This document shows, piece after piece, positions 23,852 through 31,441 of a DNA stretch of 64,000 nucleotides. The DNA is taken from the NCBI GenBank assembly GCA_015062445.1, contig SUUQ01000001.1:124001-188000 (forward strand), given 5' to 3'. The first letter of the stretch is position 1. Each line of letters starts with the position of its first letter. Made by a program: the position numbers and the translations under genes. The notes beneath the pieces are model-generated. The model saw nothing but the letters and a program-made list of their open reading frames with translations, ran no database searches and had not been told where the DNA came from. The DNA comes from Alphaproteobacteria bacterium. Its GTDB lineage: Bacteria; Pseudomonadota; Alphaproteobacteria; Rs-D84.

Positions 23852-24532
23852 TTATTTTACCAAAATTCGGGCATCATCACGCATGTCAATGACTTTGATG
23901 GATTTGGATAAAAGGTTGTGGTTCTTGTTTAATACAAGAATTGTGCCAATGGCCGTTTCTGGGGATTGTTCAGGTAACATAATTGTTATCCCACCAGTCG
24001 TATGTAAATCCCAACGTCGATTCTCGATCCATTCCAGATAATCAACCTGGCCCAGTAATTTTTGGGATGCGGTGGTTATCCCAGCTATATCAGATGGTAC
24101 AGGACCACGAAAAACAATGTCGCTGGTGGTGCGTGCCCCAACAGGACGGTTTACAATTGTGCCGTCCGCCGATAATGGAAAGTAGTATTCACCATCTGTC
24201 CACAGTGCAACAGAACGGTGCATCGATACATGGATGGACAGGTTGCCGTTGGGTATGCGACGGACCGCAGATTTGCGTACCCCAGGTACAGAACCAATCC
24301 GAGCATTTATTTCATCCAGGTCAATAGAATAGGAGGTTGTGCCAGGGGGTAATAAGACCGCCGATGCAATGCCAGATAAATCAGAATTTGCAGTGTCTGA
24401 TGTTATCGATATGTTATGCACATAGGATACATCACTGCGTCCCAGACCAGTCATAACAATGCGCACAGAAAAATATATCGCCAGTATTATGGCAATAATA
24501 AAACACAGCCAAAACCATATCGTACGTTTCAT
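23852..24532 (-). CDS. ftsQ: Cell division protein FtsQ
   Basis: A 226-residue protein with one N-terminal membrane segment (TIWFWLCFIIAIILAIYFSV) and a periplasmic part. SYSIDLDEINARIGSVPGVRKSAVRRIPNGNLSIHV is the POTRA-like block of FtsQ, followed by the FtsQ/DivIB beta domain (VALWTDGEYYFPLSADGTIV). FtsQ recruits FtsL-FtsB to the divisome. It is shorter than many relatives. It lies directly upstream of the ftsA-type gene, the normal ftsQ-ftsA order of the division cluster, but the genes before it are Lol genes rather than murC, murB or ddl. Confidence 0.88.
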   Translation of the reverse strand: MKRTIWFWLCFIIAIILAIYFSVRIVMTGLGRSDVSYVHNISITSDTANSDLSGIASAVLLPPGTTSYSIDLDEINARIGSVPGVRKSAVRRIPNGNLSIHVSMHRSVALWTDGEYYFPLSADGTIVNRPVGARTTSDIVFRGPVPSDIAGITTASQKLLGQVDYLEWIENRRWDLHTTGGITIMLPEQSPETAIGTILVLNKNHNLLSKSIKVIDMRDDARILVK

Positions 24533-24586
24533 GCGTATTATTATATCATATTTTTATTCATTTTACATGTCACATGTAAAAAAAAT

Positions 24587-24829
24587 TTATCGCAGTGGGG
24601 GAAAGCAATCGCCACCAGTTTGCGGACAACAATTATAACCCAAATCATCCATGTCTGTATATATTTCCCCAGGACAACATCCATTGTGGTCGGGTATAGA
24701 ACCGTCATTGCACAGCGGTAGTGGGGCCTGTGGTTTCGCATCGCGGGATGACCATGCCCACATTCCCAGGATAAAACCAAGAAGAAATGCAATGATTACA
24801 GATGTGATATTTTGAAAATTTTTATTCAT
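24587..24829 (-). CDS. Small membrane-anchored Cys-rich protein
   Basis: An 80-residue protein. An N-terminal membrane segment (VIIAFLLGFILGMWAW) is followed by a 42-residue Cys-rich end: LCNDGSIPDHNGCCPGEIY and NCCPQTGGDCFPPLR. The order C-x-DGS-x-P, GCC, CCP, GGDCFPPL is repeated in the neighbouring 179-residue protein, so the two share a domain. Six Cys would allow three disulphides in the periplasm. No named family is recognised. Confidence 0.7.
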   Translation of the reverse strand: MNKNFQNITSVIIAFLLGFILGMWAWSSRDAKPQAPLPLCNDGSIPDHNGCCPGEIYTDMDDLGYNCCPQTGGDCFPPLR

Positions 24830-24845
24830 TATGATTCCTTGGGGG

Positions 24846-25385
24846 TTAGTTTAACGGTGGAAAGCAATCCCCGCCATCGGGGGGACAACATGCAAAGACT
24901 GTGTTGCCCAGGTCTTTGAACAATTCGTCGCCACAGCATCCGTATTTGTTGGGGGTGCTGCCGTCGGCACACAGGCCTGCATCCAGATTTGCCAATTCTT
25001 GTTCAGGCGAGATTTCAGAAACTGTTTCAGTGTCCACAATTGGTTCTGCTGTCGGGGTTGGTTCAACCGGAATTGCTGGTTGTGGTTCGTCATATGTCTC
25101 GGCAGCAGTGGTTTCGGTTGTGTCTGATTCAATCGTTACGCGGTCATTCGCACTGGAACGGCGTGATGCGGCACTGCGTGAACATTTCTTGCGGTAATCA
25201 GATTTTAACTTTGTTATTTCATCAATTGTTTCTGTGTCTGGTTCGGTTATGGCAGATAATTCTGTAATTTTTGTCTGGATTTCCGCACATGTTTGGCGGG
25301 CCGATACAGATGCGGTGGTTGTGTCCGCTTCTGCAAAGCAAGACGTGGAAATTATTAACGCAAATAATGTAAATAATGTTTTCAT
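24846..25385 (-). CDS. Secreted protein with coiled region and C-terminal Cys-rich module
   Basis: A 179-residue protein with a signal peptide (MKTLFTLFALIISTSCFA). A helical segment with two Cys (TCAEIQTKITELS...YRKKC) comes first, then an acidic Pro/Thr/Glu-rich linker (about 85-130), then the module LCADGSTPNKYGCCGDELF and ACCPPDGGDCFPPLN, matching the end of the 80-residue neighbour. The linker suggests that the module is held away from an anchoring or partner-binding part. Function unknown; it lies in the Lol-FtsQA gene run. Confidence 0.7.
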   Translation of the reverse strand: MKTLFTLFALIISTSCFAEADTTTASVSARQTCAEIQTKITELSAITEPDTETIDEITKLKSDYRKKCSRSAASRRSSANDRVTIESDTTETTAAETYDEPQPAIPVEPTPTAEPIVDTETVSEISPEQELANLDAGLCADGSTPNKYGCCGDELFKDLGNTVFACCPPDGGDCFPPLN

Positions 25386-25403
25386 TTTTTGGTCCTTTTT
25401 TTA

Positions 25404-25964
25404 TTATTGTTCATTTATTATGCGTTCAACCTGCAGTATAAAATCAATGGCAGGGTTGGTTAATTTCTTGGCTGTTTCAAATATCTCTTCGGCGGCGGCC
25501 TGCATGTCCAGACGTTTGTATGTTTCAATAACTTCGATTGTTTCTCTGTTGTCAAAATTATCGTCTTCCAGGGCGCGCACGATTTCCAGTTCTTGTTTCG
25601 CCAGGGCTGCGTATGCATCGAAATTTTCAGGACAACCACGTTCGGATAAATTTGCATATATCTGGGCACGAATAATCCGATTGTCTGTGTCGCCATCGGC
25701 AGGTGGTAATTGTTCGGTTAATAATTCTTGGATAATTTCACAGGTTGGACGATTGGGGGTGTCAACTGTTGGGGTGGGGGCAACAGGTGTTGTCGCAGAA
25801 ACAGTCGTGGCAGATGGGGCAGGTGTTGGTGCAGAATGGGACTTGATGGCCAAACCTGTCATAATGCCGCAGATGAACAGACCACACAGCGCCATTATGC
25901 CCCAAAAACGTTGTGCAGGTGTGTGGATGATTTGATAGCTTTTTGTCGAGGATGTTTTTTTCAT
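25404..25964 (-). CDS. Membrane-anchored periplasmic helical protein
   Basis: A 186-residue protein. A cytoplasmic basic N-terminus and one membrane segment (GIMALCGLFICGIMTGLAI) lead into an Ala/Pro/Thr linker and an all-helical domain from about residue 70 with two Cys (TCEIIQELL and ERGCPENF). No family is recognised. It lies between lolD and the Cys-rich protein genes with gaps of about 20 bases, so it is very likely cotranscribed. Confidence 0.65.
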   Translation of the reverse strand: MKKTSSTKSYQIIHTPAQRFWGIMALCGLFICGIMTGLAIKSHSAPTPAPSATTVSATTPVAPTPTVDTPNRPTCEIIQELLTEQLPPADGDTDNRIIRAQIYANLSERGCPENFDAYAALAKQELEIVRALEDDNFDNRETIEVIETYKRLDMQAAAEEIFETAKKLTNPAIDFILQVERIINEQ

Positions 25965-25988
25965 ATGCTCTCTCCGTTTTTTTATTTG

Positions 25989-26705
25989 TTAAATAGATTC
26001 TATGATTCCATTGTTTATTGTGATACGTCTGTCGGCACGAGAGGCCAAACCCATGTCGTGGGTAACAAATAACATGGCCATTTTATTCTGGCGAACCAGG
26101 TTCAGCAATAAATCAAATACACTGGATGCATGGTTTGGATCCAGGTTGCCAGTTGGTTCGTCTGCCAATAATATATCGGGTGTGTTGGCCAATGCACGGG
26201 CAACGGCGGTGCGCTGCTGTTCGCCACCAGACATTTGACCCGGCAGGTGTGATGCACGGTGGGCAACATTGGCAGAACGTAATAACTTGGCCGCACGTGA
26301 TGTGGCAACCGTATCACTGATACCGTTTGATAACATCGGTAAAACAACGTTTTCCAAGGCGGTAAAGTCAGACAGTAGATTATGGCGCTGATAAACAAAG
26401 CCGATTTTCGTGCGACGTATCGTTGTGCGCATGTCTTCGTCCATCTTGTGAACAGCATGACCACCAATTAATATGCTGCCCGATGTGGGTTTGTCCAGCA
26501 GTCCAACGCACTGTAATAGGGTGGATTTGCCACAGCCAGATGGACCAACCAGGGCAATAATTTCACCACGGTGCAGGTCAAAACCACCGCCCCGCAATAT
26601 GTGCAGGGGTTGGCCACCTTCGATAAAGGTGCGCTTGATATCACGTACAGACATGACAATGTCGCCAGTCGGAATTTTTGATAATGAATTTAATATTGTT
26701 GTCAT
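25989..26705 (-). CDS. lolD: Lipoprotein-releasing ABC transporter ATP-binding protein LolD
   Basis: A 238-residue ABC ATPase. Walker A GPSGCGKST at 54-62, Q-loop region FVYQRHNLLSDFTALENV, signature MSGGEQQRTAVARAL and Walker B DILLADEPTGNLD are all present. It powers release of outer-membrane lipoproteins from the inner membrane to LolA. It follows the LolC/E permease gene by 22 bases. The same MacB-type ATPase family serves other FtsX-like permeases, but the paired permease supports the Lol call. Confidence 0.88.
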   Translation of the reverse strand: MTTILNSLSKIPTGDIVMSVRDIKRTFIEGGQPLHILRGGGFDLHRGEIIALVGPSGCGKSTLLQCVGLLDKPTSGSILIGGHAVHKMDEDMRTTIRRTKIGFVYQRHNLLSDFTALENVVLPMLSNGISDTVATSRAAKLLRSANVAHRASHLPGQMSGGEQQRTAVARALANTPDILLADEPTGNLDPNHASSVFDLLLNLVRQNKMAMLFVTHDMGLASRADRRITINNGIIESI

Positions 26706-26727
26706 TTATTCACGTCCGTTTTGTTCG

Positions 26728-27981
26728 TTATTCATTCCTTAAAACCTCTACCGGGTCGGTGGTTGATGCCTTCCATGCAGGATACAGTGTTGCCAAAAAT
26801 GCCAATAACACGGCAATCAGGGCAATGCCAATTACGTCTGTCCATACCAATTTAGATGGTAGTTCAGATAAATAATATAATTCAGCAGGAAATAAATCAC
26901 GACCTGTTAACCACTGGAAAAACTGGCGGATGGGTTCAATGTATATCGCAACCAATACACCAAATATCGTGCCAAAAAATGCCCCAATCACACCAATGGA
27001 TGTGCCGCACAGGATAAATATCTTCATCATGGATTTGCGTGATACACCAAATGTGCGCAGGACTGCGATGTCTTTGTTCTTGTCTTGGACCAACATGACC
27101 AACGATGACACAATGTTAAAGGCCGCAACAATTACAATTAATAACAATATCAAAAACATCACATTCGATTCAACCTGCAGTGCACCAACAAAACCACGAT
27201 TCAAATCACGCCAGTCACGTACAACAAAACCGTCTGGTAATAATGTGGTCAGCGCATTAACAACAGATGTTGTGTCTTCGGGGTCTGTTAAAAACAGGTC
27301 GATGTGTGTTACCCCATTGCCGATGTTCAGGTATTTTTGTGCCGTTTCCAATGGCATGAATATGTATCCAGAATCGTATTCGTACATGCCCATGAAAAAC
27401 GATGACATAACAGGATAGGACATTATTCGGGGCATAGAACCAAATGGTGTCGGGGTGGCCGCATTCGCAGATACCAACGAGATGTTGTCACCCATGCCAA
27501 CACGCAGATTTCGTGTCAGTGTCGCACCACCAATTAATTCGCCATCAGTTATCGCAGACAGGGATTTACCATAAATTTTGGTGCCTGATTGAACCTTGGA
27601 TTCCAGATCAGACATGCGGATGCCACGTATCATGGCACCAGTGTTGTTGCCGTTCGCAGTTGCCATAACCTGGCCTTCGGCGATGGGGACAATGCTGGTC
27701 GCATGTGTCGATACAATGCGGTTCTGTTTCATTTTTTCAATCAGAAAATCAAAGTCTGATATCGCACCGTCTTGGTGATAAACAACAACGTGGCCGTTCA
27801 TGCCAATTATACGACCCAACAAGGTATCATGAAAACCACCCATAACAGACATCACAACAATCAATGTCGCAACACCCAATGTTATCCCAATTAATGATAC
27901 CCATGATATTACCGAACCAAAACCACGTCGCCGGGCGCCAAGATATCGAAATGCAATTTTTCGTTCAAGTTTTGAAAACAT
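26728..27981 (-). CDS. Lipoprotein-releasing permease LolC/LolE
   Basis: A 417-residue permease. MFSKLERKIAFRYLGARRRG starts it, then a first membrane segment with SLIGITLGVATLIVVMSVM, a large periplasmic domain (about 50-265), and three C-terminal segments of the FtsX family ending with ALIAVLLAFLATLYPAWKAS and DPVEVLRNE. There is a single permease gene, so the transporter may be a homodimer (LolF-like) rather than LolC plus LolE. It precedes lolD in the same run. Confidence 0.88.
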   Translation of the reverse strand: MFSKLERKIAFRYLGARRRGFGSVISWVSLIGITLGVATLIVVMSVMGGFHDTLLGRIIGMNGHVVVYHQDGAISDFDFLIEKMKQNRIVSTHATSIVPIAEGQVMATANGNNTGAMIRGIRMSDLESKVQSGTKIYGKSLSAITDGELIGGATLTRNLRVGMGDNISLVSANAATPTPFGSMPRIMSYPVMSSFFMGMYEYDSGYIFMPLETAQKYLNIGNGVTHIDLFLTDPEDTTSVVNALTTLLPDGFVVRDWRDLNRGFVGALQVESNVMFLILLLIVIVAAFNIVSSLVMLVQDKNKDIAVLRTFGVSRKSMMKIFILCGTSIGVIGAFFGTIFGVLVAIYIEPIRQFFQWLTGRDLFPAELYYLSELPSKLVWTDVIGIALIAVLLAFLATLYPAWKASTTDPVEVLRNE

Positions 27982-28008
27982 TTTAGTGTCTTTCCTTGTT
28001 GTGTGATG

Positions 28009-29334
28009 TTAATCCTGTAAAAAATCACGCAGTGCATCACCAATTAATTCGTTGGATGCATCAAAGTCGCCCGTCGCAGAATCTGCAATTGATATTACAC
28101 GGGGGGACATAAATACAACCAGTTCTGCGTATGGACTGATTAATGTTTCTGGGGTGGTTACAAATGAATGCGTTGGTATTCCAATAAATACATAGTTGTC
28201 GCCAACACTGGATGGAATGGTGAACGATGACAGTTCGCCCTGGGATGTGCGTAAAACAATTTTCGCATCAATCTTGTTGCGGCCAGCAAAGTCACCGTAT
28301 GTGCCAGATGCACCAATTATCAGGTCTGTTTCCAGACGTTCTTCACGGCCACACTGACCAATGTCAAAACGGGATTGCCATCCGTTGGGAATCGCAAATG
28401 TACCCTGGGATATCAAAACAACATTTGCCTGTTGTGCCATAAATTCTTGTAATGTTTTGGTGTTTATTTCGGGACTGACGACCAGGGCACGGCCAACAAC
28501 CCCAGGAATTGACATCTTGATATTTTTATCGCCAAAGGCAGGTAATAAATTCATCCATACAATCGGATTGTCTGTGCGGGGGTATACACGATATACATCA
28601 ATGTCCCATGCCAGCATAAATTTCTTGGCAGATATGTCGGCGATTATTTTTGCAACTTCTCGTTCGGTTTGATAGTTGCCTTCGAATATAACAGTCTTGT
28701 CATCCCAATCAACCAACAGATTGCGCATGTCTGCACCGTGCATCGCATCCAGCAGTGCCATGATTATCGTTTCATTCTGGGGCATCTTAATCAGCCATTT
28801 TGCACGATGGGTTAAATGCAATTCGCCATTGGCTGCATCGTATGAATAATAAGCACGACCCATTTTGGTCATTAATTCAATAGCATCAGACAGGGCGCCA
28901 GATGATATAGAACCAGAAATCTTTTCATATAATGGTTCGTCTTCGACAACAGATATGTCTGTGCCGTCCAATAATTTGTCCAGGGCACGTTTGACCGTCA
29001 AATCACGAAATTCATAGTCAGAAACCTGAAGCGAGGGTAATTCATCGCCAATGCCCAGACGTACAATTTCTATTGTTTCATAGGGAACAACAGATACAAC
29101 ATTTTGATTGTTCCAGTCAACTTCGCAGCGCTTGGGCAATTCAATTGAAAAACGACGGGCTGTGTCAGTGGTCAAGGCAGCCATTTTCGGAAAAATCGGA
29201 ACCGAATTTTCATCAATCACCAACTGGTCAATAACAACAACGTTATCATACAGCGGTTCGGGTTGCTTTTGCGTGCAACCAGATATGGTGCCCAGTAGCA
29301 GCAGACCAATAAATACCGATTTGTAAAAATTCAT
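28009..29334 (-). CDS. Secretin-like lipoprotein
   Basis: A 441-residue lipoprotein with signal ending GTISGC (Cys 20). The middle has short alpha/beta repeats like secretin N domains (FRDLTVKRALDKLLDGTDISVV, IFEGNYQTEREVAKIIADI). The C-terminal part has VFIGIPTHSFVTTPE and AELVVFMSPRVI, resembling the gate and final strands of secretins such as PilN of type IVB pili. At 441 residues it is short for a secretin. No pilus or secretion genes are nearby. It may be a shortened or repurposed secretin. Confidence 0.6.
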   Translation of the reverse strand: MNFYKSVFIGLLLLGTISGCTQKQPEPLYDNVVVIDQLVIDENSVPIFPKMAALTTDTARRFSIELPKRCEVDWNNQNVVSVVPYETIEIVRLGIGDELPSLQVSDYEFRDLTVKRALDKLLDGTDISVVEDEPLYEKISGSISSGALSDAIELMTKMGRAYYSYDAANGELHLTHRAKWLIKMPQNETIIMALLDAMHGADMRNLLVDWDDKTVIFEGNYQTEREVAKIIADISAKKFMLAWDIDVYRVYPRTDNPIVWMNLLPAFGDKNIKMSIPGVVGRALVVSPEINTKTLQEFMAQQANVVLISQGTFAIPNGWQSRFDIGQCGREERLETDLIIGASGTYGDFAGRNKIDAKIVLRTSQGELSSFTIPSSVGDNYVFIGIPTHSFVTTPETLISPYAELVVFMSPRVISIADSATGDFDASNELIGDALRDFLQD

Positions 29335-29361
29335 TATGTGCCCCTTTTGATGTATAGTATA

Positions 29362-29685
29362 TTAAATATTCATAACTTTTTCAAATTCTTCTAGTGTCAT
29401 CTCGTGTATCGGTTTCTGGGTCGGGGTGGTTAAATCACGTACCCGTTCAAATTGTGCAGAAAAACGATTGATTAATTCGATTATCTGTGGTGATAAATTG
29501 CGATTGTGTTCCATCAGACGACGACCATATTCTACAACATATTCCAATACGTCCGCAGCATAAAAACGACCAACATAATTTTCCATTGCAATGCCGCCTT
29601 TGGTAACGCAAATCGCAGACATTGTCATGGCGGTCTGATTATAGTAATTCGCCAATTTAATAAAGTTCTGAACAGTGATTGCCAT
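29362..29685 (-). CDS. Small hypothetical protein at the head of the Lol-FtsQA run
   Basis: A 107-residue protein from the ATG at 29685, which has a GAAAGGA ribosome site. It is soluble and mostly helical: ITVQNFIKLANYYNQTAMTM, then AADVLEYVVEYGRRLMEHNR and EIIELINRFSAQFERVRDL-like helices, with an acidic C-terminal helix (MTLEEFEKVMNI). No family is recognised. It is the first gene of a minus-strand series with gaps of 9 to about 55 bases reaching ftsA-rpe. Confidence 0.55.
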   Translation of the reverse strand: MAITVQNFIKLANYYNQTAMTMSAICVTKGGIAMENYVGRFYAADVLEYVVEYGRRLMEHNRNLSPQIIELINRFSAQFERVRDLTTPTQKPIHEMTLEEFEKVMNI

Positions 29686-29761
29686 ATGGTTGTCCTTTCT
29701 CTCTTTTTTTACATTATAAAAACTATTGCCCATAAAACGCAAATAAATTATAATGCATATT

Positions 29762-30148
29762 ATGAGAATGAAACTGATTGCGATTTTTTTGTCTGCAATG
29801 TTAACGGCATGTGCATCTGTTAATCGGGGCAGTATTGATAATGCGACGGTGTTGAACTGGGAAAACGAAGCGGTGACAACAGAACAGTTTGTGCGTGATC
29901 ACAAGGCATGCCTGGGGATTACAAGGCCGTCTTATCAGCCACGGTCACGTATTGCAAAACTGATTGCACCAAATCAATCAGGAATTATGCCAGATTGGGA
30001 TGGTTTGTGGGTGACCTTTCAGTCAAATGAATACAAGGATGTCGGACAACGCAGTTTAATGTCTGTGCCACGAAACACAACATCAAAATCGGTCGGGGCA
30101 TACAGAAAATGTATGTTCAGACGTGGGTATTTGTTGCGGGCAATGTGA
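29762..30148 (+). CDS. Small lipoprotein of unknown function
   Basis: A 128-residue lipoprotein from the ATG at 29762 (another Met three codons upstream). The signal ends SAMLTAC. The mature part has two more Cys (HKACLGI and YRKCMFRRGY) and ends with the pattern AYRKCMFRRGY, common in small lipoproteins where a conserved Cys pair closes a helix. No named family is recognised. It is divergent from the Lol-FtsQA run and ends just before tRNA-Gly. Confidence 0.65.
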   Translation: MRMKLIAIFLSAMLTACASVNRGSIDNATVLNWENEAVTTEQFVRDHKACLGITRPSYQPRSRIAKLIAPNQSGIMPDWDGLWVTFQSNEYKDVGQRSLMSVPRNTTSKSVGAYRKCMFRRGYLLRAM

Positions 30149-30213
30149 TTTTGCCAATTTATGACTTGATTTTATTTTCATTTAGTATATAATCACATGG
30201 CTTTGAATTTGTT

Positions 30214-30288
30214 GCGGGCATAGTACAAAGGCTAGTATGCAAGCCTTCCAAGCTTGAAATGCGGGTTCGATTCCCGCTGCCCGCACCA
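30214..30288 (+). tRNA. tRNA-Gly (anticodon TCC)
   Basis: The acceptor GCGGGCA/TGCCCGC pairs fully; the anticodon stem CAAGC/GCTTG encloses CTTCCAA, giving anticodon TCC (codon GGA). The T arm GCGGG-TTCGATT-CCCGC is perfect and CCA is encoded. Confidence 0.95.
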
Positions 30289-30341
30289 CACTTCGCCAGG
30301 ACTTTGTGTGGCAGGCCACCCAGGATGTGGTGGTAAAGTTC

Positions 30342-30428
30342 GGGCGTGCGCCGGAGTTGGAGAGCCGGGGCAGACTGTAAATCTGTTGGCTTAAGCCTGA
30401 GCTGGTTCGAATCCAGCCACTCCCACCA
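30342..30428 (+). tRNA. tRNA-Tyr (anticodon GTA)
   Basis: An 87-base class II tRNA. The D stem CCGG/CCGG encloses AGTTGGAGAG with the conserved GG; the anticodon stem GCAGA/TCTGT encloses CTGTAAA, giving GTA; the long variable arm contains GGCTTAAGCC; the T arm is GCTGG-TTCGAAT-CCAGC and CCA is encoded. Two oddities: the acceptor GGGCGTG/CACTCCC has a C-T mismatch at pair 4-69, and position 8 is C rather than T. Confidence 0.9.
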
Positions 30429-30433
30429 GAAAA

Positions 30434-30462
30434 AATACCGACCGTTTGGTCGGTTTTTTTTA
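30434..30462 (+). terminator. Terminator after tRNA-Tyr
   Basis: ACCGACC-GTTT-GGTCGGT followed by TTTTTT, six bases after the tRNA end. Confidence 0.9.
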
Positions 30463-30556
30463 TGTCGTGGGGCTGAGATGAGAACCACTGGTTCGAGCCG
30501 CAGGCGAAAGGGGCCCATAAAGCAAAGCGCATATGGGAATTACAATCCAGGTACTG

Positions 30557-30597
30557 CCACCAGAAAAAATACCGACCGTTTGGTCGGTTTTTTGTTT
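30557..30597 (+). repeat. Duplicate of the tRNA-Tyr 3' end and its terminator
   Basis: CCACCAGAAAAAATACCGAC and the rest of the terminator hairpin are repeated here exactly as at 30423-30461, 134 bases downstream. The sequence before it (30470-30556) has tRNA-like scraps (TGGTTCGAGCC, AATCCAGGTACTGCCACCA) but no complete cloverleaf. It looks like a decayed second tRNA or a duplicated 3' end. Confidence 0.7.
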
Positions 30598-30652
30598 GTT
30601 GATTTATAGGGATTTTTGACTATTATGTGATTAATGGGGGGGATATGCTGGG

Positions 30653-30751
30653 ATGCGTTCAGATGAAAAAGCAGATTGGTGTAATTATTTGCCCGGTGAA
30701 AATGTGGATGAAATAATAGACATTTTAACCAAAAATAAAGGAAAAAAATAA
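30653..30751 (+). CDS. Possible 32-residue peptide gene
   Basis: A short frame, MRSDEKADWCNYLPGENV followed by DEIIDILTKNKGKK, stops two bases before the next start and has a purine-rich stretch (GGGGGGGAT) upstream. It is acidic and helical, no family recognised. Tight coupling to the membrane protein is the main support. Confidence 0.35.
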   Translation: MRSDEKADWCNYLPGENVDEIIDILTKNKGKK

Positions 30752-30752
30752 T

Positions 30753-31406
30753 ATGAAGAAATTATCTGAATATAACAAAATAAAACTGATGGTGGCGGCG
30801 ATTTTTATGCTGGTCTATGGGACATGGTTCGGGGCATTTATTACAGATTTTGTTCTGGGGGCGGTGCTGTTCGTTGTGCCAATAGTGTGGGCCGCAATAT
30901 ATTTGTTTGTCAAGGGATGGCGGTATGGATATGTGTTTTTGATGACACTGTTTGCCGGGGCGGGGCTTATATACGGGATAGACCTGGAATCAATATGGAT
31001 TGTTTGCTGTAATATTCTGACCATACTGGTGGGAACTGTGTTTCTGGCAATCGATGGTTATCGGACAGATGTATGTATTGGAAAGCAGAATGATGTTTTG
31101 TTCGCAATTGCTGCGTGGATTGTTGGGCTGACATCTGTGGCGATGGTGGGATTTGTAATCATCTGGGGTGGGGTTGGTTTGTTTATGCTGGGGTCTGGCG
31201 CAGAGGATTATGAATGGGAGTTGTATCAGGAGTGTATAGAGCACAGAATCAATATGGGGTATCCAGAAAAGGAAGTAAAAGAGTTTTGCATGGATATCAG
31301 TTGGGGGTGTTCAGATAAAGTATATGCGCCAGACTGCAATGCGGAATTATTTTGCTGTCTGGACGATATAGATGTGCATAAAAAATGGAACTATTTACAT
31401 AAATAA
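30753..31406 (+). CDS. Membrane protein with Cys-rich C-terminal tail
   Basis: A 217-residue protein with an AAAGGA ribosome site. About five membrane segments lie between residues 10 and 150 (for example LMVAAIFMLVYGTWFGAFI and LFAIAAWIVGLTSVAMVGFV), followed by a 65-residue soluble tail with eight Cys (YQECIEH, EFCMDISWGC, DCNAELFCC). The tail would need the oxidising periplasm for disulphides. No named family is recognised. It is preceded by a possible tiny gene and followed by a terminator. Confidence 0.65.
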   Translation: MKKLSEYNKIKLMVAAIFMLVYGTWFGAFITDFVLGAVLFVVPIVWAAIYLFVKGWRYGYVFLMTLFAGAGLIYGIDLESIWIVCCNILTILVGTVFLAIDGYRTDVCIGKQNDVLFAIAAWIVGLTSVAMVGFVIIWGGVGLFMLGSGAEDYEWELYQECIEHRINMGYPEKEVKEFCMDISWGCSDKVYAPDCNAELFCCLDDIDVHKKWNYLHK

Positions 31407-31408
31407 AA

Positions 31409-31434
31409 TTTGCCCCGTGTGGGGCATTTTTTAT
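31409..31434 (+). terminator. Terminator after the Cys-tail membrane protein
   Basis: TGCCCC-GTGT-GGGGCA followed by TTTTTT, three bases after the stop. Confidence 0.85.
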
Positions 31435-31441
31435 CAGTCTG

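Noticed and set aside
30352-30428. tRNA-Tyr read as a 77-base molecule lacking a D arm.
   Set aside because: Shifting the 5' end to 30342 gives a normal D arm (CCGG-AGTTGGAGAG-CCGG) and an acceptor with only one mismatch, so the tRNA is complete.
30159-30609. Open frames over the tRNA-Gly/tRNA-Tyr region on both strands (about 87-119 codons).
   Set aside because: They run through two tRNAs and a terminator; such frames are a common artefact of tRNA sequence.
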